Of a stretch of 64,000 bases of DNA, positions 1 to 8,792 are shown piece by piece. A program made the translations under genes and the position numbers. Positions within the stretch are counted from its first letter, which is position 1. Every line of letters starts with the position of its first letter. The notes beneath the pieces were generated by a model. That model was not told where the DNA came from. It saw only the letters and a list, made by a program, of their open reading frames with translations, and ran no database searches. This DNA is from Alphaproteobacteria bacterium (GTDB lineage: Bacteria > Pseudomonadota > Alphaproteobacteria > Rs-D84): contig JAGCET010000042.1 in assembly GCA_017650505.1 (NCBI GenBank), forward strand, positions 11,411 through 75,410, read 5' to 3'.

Positions 1-485
1 TAGATAAAATCGGCCGAAACACGTATGCCGCGCTCCAAGGCCGAATCCAGCAACCGACGGGCATCATTTGCACTGTGAATTCGCCCAAGGAATTTCAATC
101 GTGCATCATCAAAAGATTGCACCCCAACCGAAAGACGGTTAACCCCCATGGCACAAAATTCGTTAAGTTTGTTTATGTCGATGGTGCCCGGGTTGGCTTC
201 GATAGTAATTTCTGCATCGGATACAACATCAAAATTTGCACGCAATTCGTCCATAATATTTCCAAACACCGCGGCCGGCATCAGTGATGGTGTTCCGCCA
301 CCAAAAAATATTGTTGGCACCGCAACATTGCCGATTTTTCTCCGCCAATGCCGGATTTCCGAGGTAATCTGATTTTTGTACGCATCCCAATCTGGGGCGG
401 CACAGGCATGCGAAAAAAATGCACAGTAATTGCATTTTTTAACACAAAATGGGACGTGAATGTAAATATTGTGCGCAGTGCTCAT
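1..485 (-). CDS. hemW: HemW-like radical SAM protein (3' end beyond window)
   Basis: The reading frame starts at the ATG at 485-483 and is open to the window edge, so only about 161 N-terminal residues are present. The N-terminus carries the radical SAM cluster motif CVKKCNYCAF (CxxxCxxC). It is followed by the FFGGGTPS and EANPG motifs and 'RLSVGVQSFDD', all typical of the HemN/HemW family. An aromatic residue two positions after the third Cys fits HemW (a heme chaperone related to coproporphyrinogen dehydrogenase) better than HemN, which has a fourth Cys there. The family binds a 4Fe-4S cluster and SAM in the cytoplasm. It is transcribed divergently from the outer-membrane barrel gene at 569. 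HemW rather than HemN is an inference from the cluster motif. Confidence 0.85.
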   Translation of the reverse strand, partial: MSTAHNIYIHVPFCVKKCNYCAFFSHACAAPDWDAYKNQITSEIRHWRRKIGNVAVPTIFFGGGTPSLMPAAVFGNIMDELRANFDVVSDAEITIEANPGTIDINKLNEFCAMGVNRLSVGVQSFDDARLKFLGRIHSANDARRLLDSALERGIRVSADFI

Positions 486-534
486 ATTGTTTTCATATTA
501 CAACCACTATTTTTCTTTTCAAGTTATAAAGTTC

Positions 535-563
535 TTTTTCTGGGATCAAAAATGTGATATAAT
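535..563 (+). promoter_or_regulatory. Promoter of the barrel gene, very short leader
   Basis: A perfect TATAAT lies at 558-563, only six bases before the ATG at 569. The -35 region (535-540, TTTTTC) is weak. A start site about 7 nt after the -10 would fall on the start codon, and no Shine-Dalgarno sequence precedes it, so the mRNA may be leaderless. Confidence 0.5.
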
Positions 564-568
564 GCACC

Positions 569-2110
569 ATGAAAATAGGAATGAGAAAGGGTATAGTTTC
601 GCTTTTTTCCGCAATTTTGGCACCTTTGGCGGCATTTGCTGCGAACGAAGGGGTGCCGGTTTACTATCAAGATTCGCCGGAATCAAATTCAAATCAGTTA
701 AATTATGGCGAATATGCAAATCGTGGATATACTAAATACATCGGCAAATCTGGGGTAAAACAGGTTGTTGGAACGCGCACTTATTCATATACAAATGAAC
801 GACGGATTGTGCCAACAATTGACGCGGCCACATATAATGAAAATATGACCTATACTGATGCGGGCGCAATGACGGTCAACGGTATTGCCACACCCCAAGA
901 AGACCAACACTCAACGTTTCTTTATGGCGGGTATTCGCGCAGATTTGCAGATTTTGAATTCAAAACCGGTGTAAATTCCATATTGGAATGGGACGACATG
1001 GTGTTTAATGAATTTACCGCCGGGATACGACACAATTTTTCATTACGAAAGTTTGATATGTTCGCCTTTGCCGAATATTCGTATGGCGATATGTCGCATG
1101 GCGGTCTGTCCATGGATTATGATTTGGAACCGTATGATTGGTCGGATCCAAGTTATGGAATCTTTACTATTTCCATGGGTGGCGAATCCGGAACATCGCA
1201 ACATTTACGATTGGGGCTTGGGGCGCACCATATTTGGGATATTGGTGGGTGGAAGATTTCGCCGATTGTTGGATACGAAATTTTCAAACATGATCTTGAA
1301 ATGTCGGACCACTTGTACCCGAACCAGGGCGTGTATCTGCCGTTGATGACGAATATGGGCGAATATGTGTACGGGGACGAAGAAGGCTATTTTTATTCTA
1401 TGCCCATTGATATAACGCCACCCGATGAATGGTACCAGGTTTGCATGGGTCCCGAAGATATTAAAGTTGTTGTCCAAAACGGTTCATCACTAGGCAGTTA
1501 CATTACCGAACTTGGTGACGAGTTGTTTACGACCGATTATACTTCTTCTATGGGCTTAATACCGTGGGGGGTGGACGAAGGCGAATGCGTTATTATTGGT
1601 GGCGATGGGCCGATTAAGGTTGGTGGTCTGACCCACATATACAACACAACGTGGAGTGGATTTTACTTTGGTTTGGAAATCGAAAAACAAATGACATTGG
1701 CCGATAAGTTAAGATTTTATTTCCAGTTCAGTTTACCCAAATATTCGTCCGAGGGAATTTGGCCAAATCGTACAGATTGGCAGCAAAACCCAAGTTTCTT
1801 GGACGAAGGTAATAATGGCTCGTATGCCTATGCCGCCGAATTAGAATATAATATGCGGCTGTCGTCACGGTTGCAATTGGCATTAAAGGTTGACACTAAC
1901 GTTTTCCACGTTGGTCAAATACCCGGGAAATTGTATATTGCGGCATATTCTCATTGGGCAATGGATGAAGAAGGTCAATATTTGTTGGATGATAATGGGA
2001 ATCCATATATTGTAAACGAACCCGCAGAAACCCAGTATATAAGTGATTCTTTGAAACACGCAACGTGGCAATCATTTGGGTTGCATTTGGGTATTAAATT
2101 TGCTTTCTAA
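569..2110 (+). CDS. Outer-membrane beta-barrel protein
   Basis: A 513-residue exported protein. Residues 1-24 form a signal peptide (basic start, hydrophobic core, cut near AAFAA/NEG). The body has many alternating aromatic/polar strands (for example 'FLYGGYSRRFADFEFKTG' and 'HLRLGLGAHHIWDIGGWKI'). The chain ends '...LGIKFAF' with a C-terminal Phe, the usual BAM recognition signature of outer-membrane barrels. It resembles autotransporter-barrel or omptin-like outer-membrane proteins in style, but I do not recognise a specific family. A second ATG at 581 is possible and would only shorten the signal peptide. The next gene starts 13 nt downstream, so the two are probably co-transcribed. Confidence 0.75.
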   Translation: MKIGMRKGIVSLFSAILAPLAAFAANEGVPVYYQDSPESNSNQLNYGEYANRGYTKYIGKSGVKQVVGTRTYSYTNERRIVPTIDAATYNENMTYTDAGAMTVNGIATPQEDQHSTFLYGGYSRRFADFEFKTGVNSILEWDDMVFNEFTAGIRHNFSLRKFDMFAFAEYSYGDMSHGGLSMDYDLEPYDWSDPSYGIFTISMGGESGTSQHLRLGLGAHHIWDIGGWKISPIVGYEIFKHDLEMSDHLYPNQGVYLPLMTNMGEYVYGDEEGYFYSMPIDITPPDEWYQVCMGPEDIKVVVQNGSSLGSYITELGDELFTTDYTSSMGLIPWGVDEGECVIIGGDGPIKVGGLTHIYNTTWSGFYFGLEIEKQMTLADKLRFYFQFSLPKYSSEGIWPNRTDWQQNPSFLDEGNNGSYAYAAELEYNMRLSSRLQLALKVDTNVFHVGQIPGKLYIAAYSHWAMDEEGQYLLDDNGNPYIVNEPAETQYISDSLKHATWQSFGLHLGIKFAF

Positions 2111-2123
2111 TTGGGGGAACATT

Positions 2124-3155
2124 ATGCGACGCCCATATTTATTTTTGACATTGTTTTTTATTTCTGTGGGTACGGCAGTGGCGAACGACGGCACGTTTGA
2201 TAACGCACGGTGGGATTCTGTTATCGAAGATGTTCGCGCACGTGCCACCGCAAAAAAGATATCCGAAGAAACAATAAATGCAACTTTGCGTAATCCGGCA
2301 TTTATACCATCCATAGTCAAAAGCGACAGGAATCAGTCGGAATTCAAATTGACATTGGACGAGTATTTGGCACGCACCGTAAATTCAAACCGAATTAGTA
2401 CCGGCCATAAAATGCACGATAAATACCCAACAATGCTTGCGCGCACCGAACAAACCTATGGTGTGCCACCGCATGTTATTTTGGCGTTTTGGGGCATGGA
2501 ATCGAACTATGGTACGGTTAAATCGCGCCACCGTTTGGTTGATGCGTTTTTTACTTTAATATATGACGGCCGGCGTGCAAAGTTTTTTGGGGACCAACTG
2601 ATTGCGCTTATGAAAATCGCAGACGACAATAAATTGGATATAAACAATATTCGTGGCAGTTGGGCCGGCGCAATGGGACATTTCCAATTCATACCAATAA
2701 CACTTGCAACGTACGGTGTTGACGGCAATGGTGATGGTCATATCGATATTATAAACAGTGTCGGTGATGCGATGGCAAGCGCAGCAAATTACCTTAATAA
2801 ACTTGGTTGGAACAAAAATGAAAAGATTACACGGCGTGTCGTGTTGCCCGCAGATTTTGATAAATCTTTGTTGGACGGCAAAACAAAAAAGACATTGAAC
2901 GAATGGTCACAAATGGGTGTCTTAAATCCGGACAGTACCCCAATACCAAAGGGAAATATGGTTGCCGGCCTTGTCGCAGATGTTGCAAATTTGCCGACCG
3001 ATGAACACGATGATTATAATCCGGATTCCGATGTTGCGCCACAACCGGCATTGGTTGCATACCTGACCTATCCGAATTTTTATCGTATAAAAAAATGGAA
3101 CAATTCAAATTGGTATGCTATTGCGATTTCTGAATTGTCCAATAAGTTAAAATAA
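2124..3155 (+). CDS. mltB: MltB-family lytic murein transglycosylase
   Basis: A 343-residue periplasmic enzyme that cleaves the MurNAc-GlcNAc bond of peptidoglycan to give 1,6-anhydro ends. A signal peptide covers residues 1-20 (ends 'GTAVA'). The catalytic Glu is E126 in 'WGMESNYG'. The family motif 'GSWAGAMGHFQFIP' follows, then 'GNGDGHIDI' and 'DAMASAANYL'. The ATG at 2124 is preferred because GGGGGA lies just upstream; a more upstream ATG at 2076 would overlap the barrel gene and spoil the signal peptide. There is no obvious lipobox, so it is probably soluble periplasmic. It follows the barrel gene by 13 nt and converges with ihfA. Confidence 0.9.
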   Translation: MRRPYLFLTLFFISVGTAVANDGTFDNARWDSVIEDVRARATAKKISEETINATLRNPAFIPSIVKSDRNQSEFKLTLDEYLARTVNSNRISTGHKMHDKYPTMLARTEQTYGVPPHVILAFWGMESNYGTVKSRHRLVDAFFTLIYDGRRAKFFGDQLIALMKIADDNKLDINNIRGSWAGAMGHFQFIPITLATYGVDGNGDGHIDIINSVGDAMASAANYLNKLGWNKNEKITRRVVLPADFDKSLLDGKTKKTLNEWSQMGVLNPDSTPIPKGNMVAGLVADVANLPTDEHDDYNPDSDVAPQPALVAYLTYPNFYRIKKWNNSNWYAIAISELSNKLK

Positions 3156-3206
3156 TATGTCACAATTGGCGTTCAAACACGTCCAACCATTTCCCATAAG
3201 AAACAA

Positions 3207-3494
3207 TTATTTTTTCGAAACACGGTCGCGGAATTCGTTGCACGGACGGAAAGACGTCACACGACGTGCCGATACGATTGCGGCCTCGCCCGTTTTGGGA
3301 TTGCGCCCCATGCGTGCCGATTTATCCAAAATTTTGAACGTACCGAAACCGGCGAATTTAACCTCTTCCCCGTGGACCAAAGACGCACATATTTCATCGA
3401 ATATCACGTCAACCAATTTTGCCGATTGCGCCGCCGTGAATCCGAATTTATCGCGTAATTTTGTTGCCAAATCATTTCTTGTTATTGTTGCCAT
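3207..3494 (-). CDS. ihfA: IHF alpha / HU-family DNA-bending protein
   Basis: A 95-residue DNA-binding protein of the HU/IHF family. The DNA-intercalating beta-arm motif 'GRNPKTGE' lies around residues 63-70, and 'ARRVTSFRP' follows as in IHF alpha. IHF bends DNA sharply and acts in recombination, replication and transcription. The N-terminal 'MATITRNDLATKLRDKFG' and the 'GFGTF' core fit IhfA better than HU. An AAAGGTG ribosome site precedes the ATG. It lies 19 nt downstream of fabH, the conserved proteobacterial fabH-ihfA order; no merR-type gene follows. Confidence 0.88.
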   Translation of the reverse strand: MATITRNDLATKLRDKFGFTAAQSAKLVDVIFDEICASLVHGEEVKFAGFGTFKILDKSARMGRNPKTGEAAIVSARRVTSFRPCNEFRDRVSKK

Positions 3495-3513
3495 TTTTTC
3501 ACCTTTTGTTTAT

Positions 3514-4452
3514 TTATACTCTTATTAACGCCGCACCCCAGGTAAGGCCACTGCCAAACGCGGGATACAGCACCAGTTGTCCGTGTTTTATGATTCCGTT
3601 GTCAAACGCGTATGCCAATGCAAGTGCGCCGGATGCACCCGATGTATTCGCATGTTTGTCCACCGTAATCAAAATCTTTTCCATTGGAAACCCAAGGCGT
3701 GCCGCGCACGATTGTATGATTCTAATATTCGCCTGGTGCGGGACAATCCAATCGATATCATCTTGGGTAATGCCGGCATGGTCCATAATGTATCGTGCCG
3801 CGTCCGGCATTAAAGACACCGCCATTTTATATGTTTCCGGGCCATTCATAATTATACGGTGATCGGTTGAACCGTGCAGCATATCAAACATACGGCCGTC
3901 AGACATCACAACCGTGTCAATTATTCCAGAATAACTTGACGTAGAATGTTCAAATATCATTGCACCCGCACCATCACCAAACAGAACCGCCGTTGACCGG
4001 TCGGTCATATCAACAAAGCGCGACATCTTTTCTGCGCCAATAATCATTATGCGTTCATGCATACCCGCGGTAAAGAACCCACGCGCACAATGCAACGCGT
4101 AAATATAGCCCGTACATGCACCACGCACATCAAATGCCGGAATATTTTTTGTTGCACCCAATCGCCCGCACACAGTCACACCCACGGACGGGAAATCCAG
4201 TTCTGGGGTTGTGGTTGCGACAATAACCATATCGATATCGTCTATTGTTAAATTCGCATTGTCCAGCGCCGCACGGGCCGCACTTGTCGCCATATCGGCC
4301 ACAGTTTCGGAATCGGCCGCAAAATGCCGTTGTTTAATTCCGGTGCGTTCGACAATCCATTCGTCGGTCGTGTCCATAATACGTTCGAAATCCGCGTTGG
4401 TCATAACGCGTTCGGGCAAATAAGATCCGTATCCAACAAGTTTGTTTCCCAT
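3514..4452 (-). CDS. fabH: 3-oxoacyl-ACP synthase III (FabH)
   Basis: A 312-residue initiating condensing enzyme of type II fatty-acid synthesis, which joins acetyl-CoA to malonyl-ACP. The Cys-His-Asn triad is visible: C113 in 'RGACTGYIYAL', the His in 'WIVPHQANIRI', and the Asn in 'HANTSGASGALAL'. The thiolase-type 'FGDGAGAMI' loop is also present. The start at 4452 (MGNKLVGYGSYLP) is chosen because an upstream ATG at 4488 would lie at or before the -10 element (4480-4485). fabH is usually adjacent to plsX; here plsX is with rpmF about 15 kb away. Operon with ihfA. Confidence 0.95.
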   Translation of the reverse strand: MGNKLVGYGSYLPERVMTNADFERIMDTTDEWIVERTGIKQRHFAADSETVADMATSAARAALDNANLTIDDIDMVIVATTTPELDFPSVGVTVCGRLGATKNIPAFDVRGACTGYIYALHCARGFFTAGMHERIMIIGAEKMSRFVDMTDRSTAVLFGDGAGAMIFEHSTSSYSGIIDTVVMSDGRMFDMLHGSTDHRIIMNGPETYKMAVSLMPDAARYIMDHAGITQDDIDWIVPHQANIRIIQSCAARLGFPMEKILITVDKHANTSGASGALALAYAFDNGIIKHGQLVLYPAFGSGLTWGAALIRV

Positions 4453-4479
4453 TTTTTTATCTTTTGCAAATGCCAAAGT

Positions 4480-4529
4480 ATTATACATTTTTTAATATAA
4501 CTTGCAATATCAAAATCACAGGTTAAAAT
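4480..4529. promoter_or_regulatory. Divergent fabH / tRNA-Arg promoters sharing one palindromic -35
   Basis: TTGCAA at 4502-4507 is its own reverse complement. Leftward, 16 bp away, is a perfect TATAAT (4485-4480, minus strand) for fabH. Rightward, also 16 bp away, is TAAAAT (4524-4529) for tRNA-Arg. Both polymerases would need the same -35 hexamer, so firing should be mutually exclusive. Confidence 0.6.
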
Positions 4530-4540
4530 AAGAAAGTTGT

Positions 4541-4616
4541 GTCCCCATAGTTCAATTGGATAGAACAAGTTCCTCCTAAGAATTAGATGCTGGTTCGATT
4601 CCGGCTGGGGATACCA
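4541..4616 (+). tRNA. tRNA-Arg(CCT)
   Basis: A full cloverleaf. The acceptor stem is GTCCCCA/TGGGGAT and the D arm is GTTC/GAAC. The anticodon stem AGTTC/GAATT carries loop CTCCTAA (anticodon CCT at 4575-4577). The T arm is GCTGG-TTCGATT-CCGGC, the discriminator is A, and CCA is encoded at 4614-4616. It decodes AGG. Confidence 0.95.
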
Positions 4617-4631
4617 AGATGGTGAAAGATT

Positions 4632-4961
4632 ATGAGAAACAAAGCAATCAAATTTGGGATTATCGCGGGAATTTTACCACACTTGTTTTGCTGTGTGTTG
4701 CCGGTCGTGCTTGGGATTATCGGAATGGTTGCGCCGGATTTTGCCGACCACGAAATTATTCCGGAAAATGCCGAGGTTTGGCTGTTCGTGTTTTCTGGGC
4801 TAATGCTTGTGCTGTCATGGGTTATGTATTTGAATCACGATGAATGCAAATGCGAACACTGCGGCGAAACACATCACCATCGCACCCAGAAAATAATTTT
4901 AATCTGTATCACGGTTTTAACAATTGCCGGCATTGCCGCACATTTAATCGGCCATCATTAG
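4632..4961 (+). CDS. Small membrane protein, MerT/MerC-like style
   Basis: A 109-residue protein with about three membrane segments: residues ~7-32 containing a CC pair ('LPHLFCCVLPVVLG'), ~48-66 and ~86-105. A hydrophilic Cys/His-rich loop ('HDECKCEHCGETHHHR', about residues 69-84) lies between the last two. The CC pair in the first helix and the metal-binding-like loop recall small mercury/heavy-metal transporters, but this is inference; there is no regulator or partner nearby. It begins 15 nt after the tRNA-Arg CCA end, preceded by GGTGAAAG, so it is probably read from the tRNA promoter. It ends at a strong bidirectional terminator. Confidence 0.65.
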   Translation: MRNKAIKFGIIAGILPHLFCCVLPVVLGIIGMVAPDFADHEIIPENAEVWLFVFSGLMLVLSWVMYLNHDECKCEHCGETHHHRTQKIILICITVLTIAGIAAHLIGHH

Positions 4962-4978
4962 TGTTGATGCATGGTGAT

Positions 4979-5014
4979 AACAAATATCCCGGTCAACCGA
5001 CCGGGATATTTGTT
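4979..5014. terminator. Bidirectional intrinsic terminator
   Basis: A perfect inverted repeat (4979-4994 with 4999-5014, loop AACC). GC-rich centres and A/T tails on both sides end the small membrane-protein gene (+) and the exported-protein operon (-), whose stop codon begins at the hairpin edge. Confidence 0.85.
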
Positions 5015-6789
5015 TAATTGTCCGCCACACAGTAATAATCTGATGGTTCTGGGAATCCGCCACATACATCGTAACTCGGTGTACCACCGGCACTAAGCCG
5101 CGGTGCAAGATGGTAGTTTTCATCGCACACTATCTTTGTGCAACCGGCATAATCACCACTTGTGATACTCTCGCACCTACCATTTGTGACGCTTTGGCCC
5201 GCCGTGCAGCCATTTATACACATAATTGCGGCATATCCGGCATATTCATATTCTGTGTTCTCACCCGGGGTCGTACATGGAACATTGTTGTTACCGACCC
5301 AAATGTTGCCCATGTTACCAATTGAACCACTATTACACATGACCGATGCCCCAGGATTCGTATAAGTTGTAGTATACGAACCGTTGTTTAAGCTTGTGTT
5401 ATAAATAGAATATCCAATCTTCTTTAGTGTCCAAAGATCTGAACTCATCCCTTTATTACACTCGGCGGCCGTACTAATCACATTATGATTCACGCCAACC
5501 GTGCATTCGTATGAATAATCTGCACAAATGCCGGTATCACCATACTGGTTTTGCCATTTATATTTCACGTTAAATTTGCCGCTTTCCGCCACACATGTTG
5601 TGTCATATGCGGCAGTTTGATCCAACAAACTGTTTGTGCCAGAAATCACGTATCCCGTATTACACGATGCCTCGTACCGGACATCACCGTGGCCGGCTTC
5701 GGCATCTGGATTTGTTTGGGCCCATTCGTGCGTTGATGTATTAAAGATCGCCTGAATCCACGGTTTGTTCCACGAATCCACGGTCTTGTTAGCAATATAT
5801 AACGTGCGTGTAGTGCTGGCATCATCCGTCTTGGGATTCTTTGCCCAACCGGCATACAAATGCACAGTCGGGATTTCTTCACTGTCCGTACGTAAAATTA
5901 CACATTCGTACCCATCAAATACAGGCATCTTTGTAGAAGACGCAGTATATGGATAGAAACTTTCCCACGCCGCACTAAAATCACTGGTATCTTCGACCGT
6001 CAATTGTGGCGCCGCACCATTTTCCCCAAGGTTTCTTACCACCGCAAGAAGTTCTATATCATGGTGACCTTCACCACCGTGGTGATTCACCGTATATTCA
6101 TAGAACGTCCTACCATCAAAGCCAACATAATATCCACGGAATCTATAACCATTTACCGTCGGAATCGATATCTCGGTTATCCGCGTTTGTTTGTTCACGT
6201 TATTCCAGCAACCGTTATTTGTGGTGACAATATCATCGCTATAATCACAATATATCTTGTTATCTGAAACACCCGATGGCATATTCATGCTAACACTGCC
6301 GGGGTTGATACCGGCGTACCCGTGAAATTGTATATAAAACTTTTTATGTTGCACCAAATTTTGTGTGATATCATCCGGCACCGCCCTTTCACCCCTTAAA
6401 TTTGAATACAGACCCTTGCCATTGTCGTAAACGCACACACCTTTGCTGTTAACCTTCTGGTCGCCGGCGCACGCATACGTGGCGGTTCCCGTTGCCCCAG
6501 ATGCGATACCATTCGCCGCCAGTTGTGAAGGTGTCAACAATAATTGACCGCTTGCATTTACAAAGTTTTTACCTGCGATACTTATACCACCAAAAACTTT
6601 ACCATTCGCGGCCGGTTCCGGTACAACAATATTGGTCAAAATATTGGCATCCGGGCAACAGCCTGATGTTGGTTGAATTGCGCAGAAATGGTCCGAACAA
6701 GCCCCGTTCTTGTCATAATACAGGTTTACCGTACCCGCATTGGCCACAATCGGCAAGAAATACAAAATCCAAAAATAACTCTTTCTCAT
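5014..6789 (-). CDS. Exported Cys-rich protein with InlB-like repeat, paralogue 3 of operon
   Basis: A 591-residue secreted or surface protein of unknown function. A signal peptide covers residues 1-18 (ends 'PIVANA'). The N-terminal module 'LYYDKNGACSDHFCAI...GCCPDAN' is shared with the next two genes. An InlB/Listeria-Bacteroides-type segment follows ('NGYRFRGYYVGFDG ... VHLYAGWAK'), then a long Cys-rich half with paired cysteines. Even Cys spacing suggests disulphides outside the cytoplasm. It is the last gene of a four-gene operon, 17 nt after its neighbour with GGAGAG upstream. A role as adhesin or envelope protein is inference from architecture only. Confidence 0.7.
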   Translation of the reverse strand: MRKSYFWILYFLPIVANAGTVNLYYDKNGACSDHFCAIQPTSGCCPDANILTNIVVPEPAANGKVFGGISIAGKNFVNASGQLLLTPSQLAANGIASGATGTATYACAGDQKVNSKGVCVYDNGKGLYSNLRGERAVPDDITQNLVQHKKFYIQFHGYAGINPGSVSMNMPSGVSDNKIYCDYSDDIVTTNNGCWNNVNKQTRITEISIPTVNGYRFRGYYVGFDGRTFYEYTVNHHGGEGHHDIELLAVVRNLGENGAAPQLTVEDTSDFSAAWESFYPYTASSTKMPVFDGYECVILRTDSEEIPTVHLYAGWAKNPKTDDASTTRTLYIANKTVDSWNKPWIQAIFNTSTHEWAQTNPDAEAGHGDVRYEASCNTGYVISGTNSLLDQTAAYDTTCVAESGKFNVKYKWQNQYGDTGICADYSYECTVGVNHNVISTAAECNKGMSSDLWTLKKIGYSIYNTSLNNGSYTTTYTNPGASVMCNSGSIGNMGNIWVGNNNVPCTTPGENTEYEYAGYAAIMCINGCTAGQSVTNGRCESITSGDYAGCTKIVCDENYHLAPRLSAGGTPSYDVCGGFPEPSDYYCVADN

Positions 6790-6806
6790 AATATTCTCTC
6801 CATTTC

Positions 6807-8780
6807 TTACATTTCAAGGTGGATAACACCACTGTAATCTGGCCCTGGTTCACCACCGGTGCACGATATACTCGACGCAGTATACAACGCCACCAACGCC
6901 TGACAATTTTCCAATCCACTACATGTTTGGGATTGACACAAATTTACCCGTTCAAGTCCACTTGTACCCATGATATTTGATGTACATGTTTTGGTTGCAT
7001 CGCTACACGATGCCGTGTATGTGCATATACCGTTCGAAGAAGACATATTACCACCCGTCACACTTACCCCCGCAATCGATCCAGTGGTCGGACATGTAAA
7101 TTCGGTAATTTGCTCTTCAACACACACATTATTCAAATTAAAGTTGGTACATGATGAATACTGCGAATCACCACTGCCATCACGGCAAGTCTTTGTACAA
7201 TTATTATTCGCACAATGATAATTTTCAGCACATTGCACAGTATATTTGCAATAACGTGCCTGACTTGCATCCAAAGTGCTGTCTGCGACATGAGAACCCC
7301 CGGGTTTCTTTAAGCATGCAAACGATTTCACGCCGGTTGCAGTCCAACCATTATTCCAAGTTGGTGTGCCAACATACGTCGCATTGCACGCAAAGTTCAC
7401 ACTTGAAGAATTCACATAGGTGCCATTGGCATATACCCAAGAATTAAACTGATACTTACCGTCATTGGTACCCGCAGTATGACATGCAGGTTCGGCACTT
7501 GTTATCTCAAAAGGCGAATTCCAACTGCACGTTGAATTCAATACAGATTCACACTGGAACGGTGCGCCAGAACTGCTCCAATTTTCATTATAGTCTATAT
7601 TGACCGTGTCACCGGCCGACAACGTCTGTTGTTGGCAACCCAATTGGTATGTATTAAGGGTTTGGGTAATTACCGTCGGATTTTCACCGCCATACGGGTA
7701 CCCATGAGTAATCGATGTAGTTCCGACACCATATTCATCATCTGCGCATGCATTACCCTTCCACATGTATTCCACAGCACCACGATACCAACTGCCGCAT
7801 ATACCGGTTTTTTCGATACACCGTGTCTCTTCATCATCATGACCCGTGACTCTTAATTCGCAATGATTTGGGTCTTCACAATTTTTCGCCCATCCGGCAA
7901 ACATAGATATGCGTCCACATGTAGCACCCGAAACTATATTCGAAGAAACCACCCACGTTGGCTTTACAATATACAATTCGTCCATATTGTGATCTTTCCA
8001 CGATATATAGAAGGCATCTTCTTCGGTACGATATGGGGTCCAAGGTCCGATATATGACGACGTACCCGTAATAGTGCGTGACCACCAAGACGGGAAATAA
8101 CCGCGGAACGTGTACCCATCAAGTTGGTTTGGCGGCGTAAGTGTCAATGGCGCATTTGGATGCGTGGCATCTTTGTACTGATGTGCCGGGTTATAATCAG
8201 GTGTTGAAAAATACCCAAGACCTGTTTTGTAATATATTTTTCTTGTCGTTGGATGAACACAGGCATACTGAGAATCTCCGTCCCAAATTGTCTGACCTTG
8301 GTAAGTCTGGGAATATCCAGTGCACTCAACAAGGCTTATTTCAACTTCGTCACACGCGTTGCCACGTGGCGGTTGCTCAGATCGAACCACAGTACCACTG
8401 GGGTAACCATTTGCATCATATGTAAATGTGGTGAAAATGGTACCACTGTCGTATTCCCTTTTCTTTGCGGTTTTTTCGCCATTTGTTTGCAATACTAATT
8501 TCATACCATAGCGGTCAAATTGTCCATCGGGTGTGACCACAATGACGTCTTCTCCATTTCCGGCGGTCATGTAAAAACCGCCTGTAATCTTGCTGGCCGA
8601 AGTTTTGGGGATATTCAACCGTGTCACTCTATTTTCCGGTGCACAACAAGTGTTGGGGCCGGGATTATTCAAACACACGTCGTACCCACAATACCCTTTG
8701 TCACCAAACAGCGTCAACGCGACCGCAGCACTGGTCAAAAAGCAACCACAAAAAGGATAAATCAGCAATTTCGTTTTCAT
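6807..8780 (-). CDS. Exported Cys-rich protein with InlB-like repeat, paralogue 2 of operon
   Basis: A 657-residue exported protein. The ATG at 8780 is preferred over a GTG nine bases upstream because AGGTGG sits at ribosome-site distance. The signal peptide ends near 'AAVALT'. The N-terminal module 'GYCGYDVCLNNPGPNTCC' is followed by 'GYTFRGYFPSWWS ... SMFAGWAKN' (InlB-like) and a Cys-rich C-terminal half. The tail 'CSGLENCQALVALYTASSI' nearly repeats the tail of the upstream gene ('CSGAANCQTLAGLYTAANI'), so the two are recent paralogues. Function unknown. Confidence 0.7.
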   Translation of the reverse strand: MKTKLLIYPFCGCFLTSAAVALTLFGDKGYCGYDVCLNNPGPNTCCAPENRVTRLNIPKTSASKITGGFYMTAGNGEDVIVVTPDGQFDRYGMKLVLQTNGEKTAKKREYDSGTIFTTFTYDANGYPSGTVVRSEQPPRGNACDEVEISLVECTGYSQTYQGQTIWDGDSQYACVHPTTRKIYYKTGLGYFSTPDYNPAHQYKDATHPNAPLTLTPPNQLDGYTFRGYFPSWWSRTITGTSSYIGPWTPYRTEEDAFYISWKDHNMDELYIVKPTWVVSSNIVSGATCGRISMFAGWAKNCEDPNHCELRVTGHDDEETRCIEKTGICGSWYRGAVEYMWKGNACADDEYGVGTTSITHGYPYGGENPTVITQTLNTYQLGCQQQTLSAGDTVNIDYNENWSSSGAPFQCESVLNSTCSWNSPFEITSAEPACHTAGTNDGKYQFNSWVYANGTYVNSSSVNFACNATYVGTPTWNNGWTATGVKSFACLKKPGGSHVADSTLDASQARYCKYTVQCAENYHCANNNCTKTCRDGSGDSQYSSCTNFNLNNVCVEEQITEFTCPTTGSIAGVSVTGGNMSSSNGICTYTASCSDATKTCTSNIMGTSGLERVNLCQSQTCSGLENCQALVALYTASSISCTGGEPGPDYSGVIHLEM

Positions 8781-8792
8781 TTTTACCACCTG

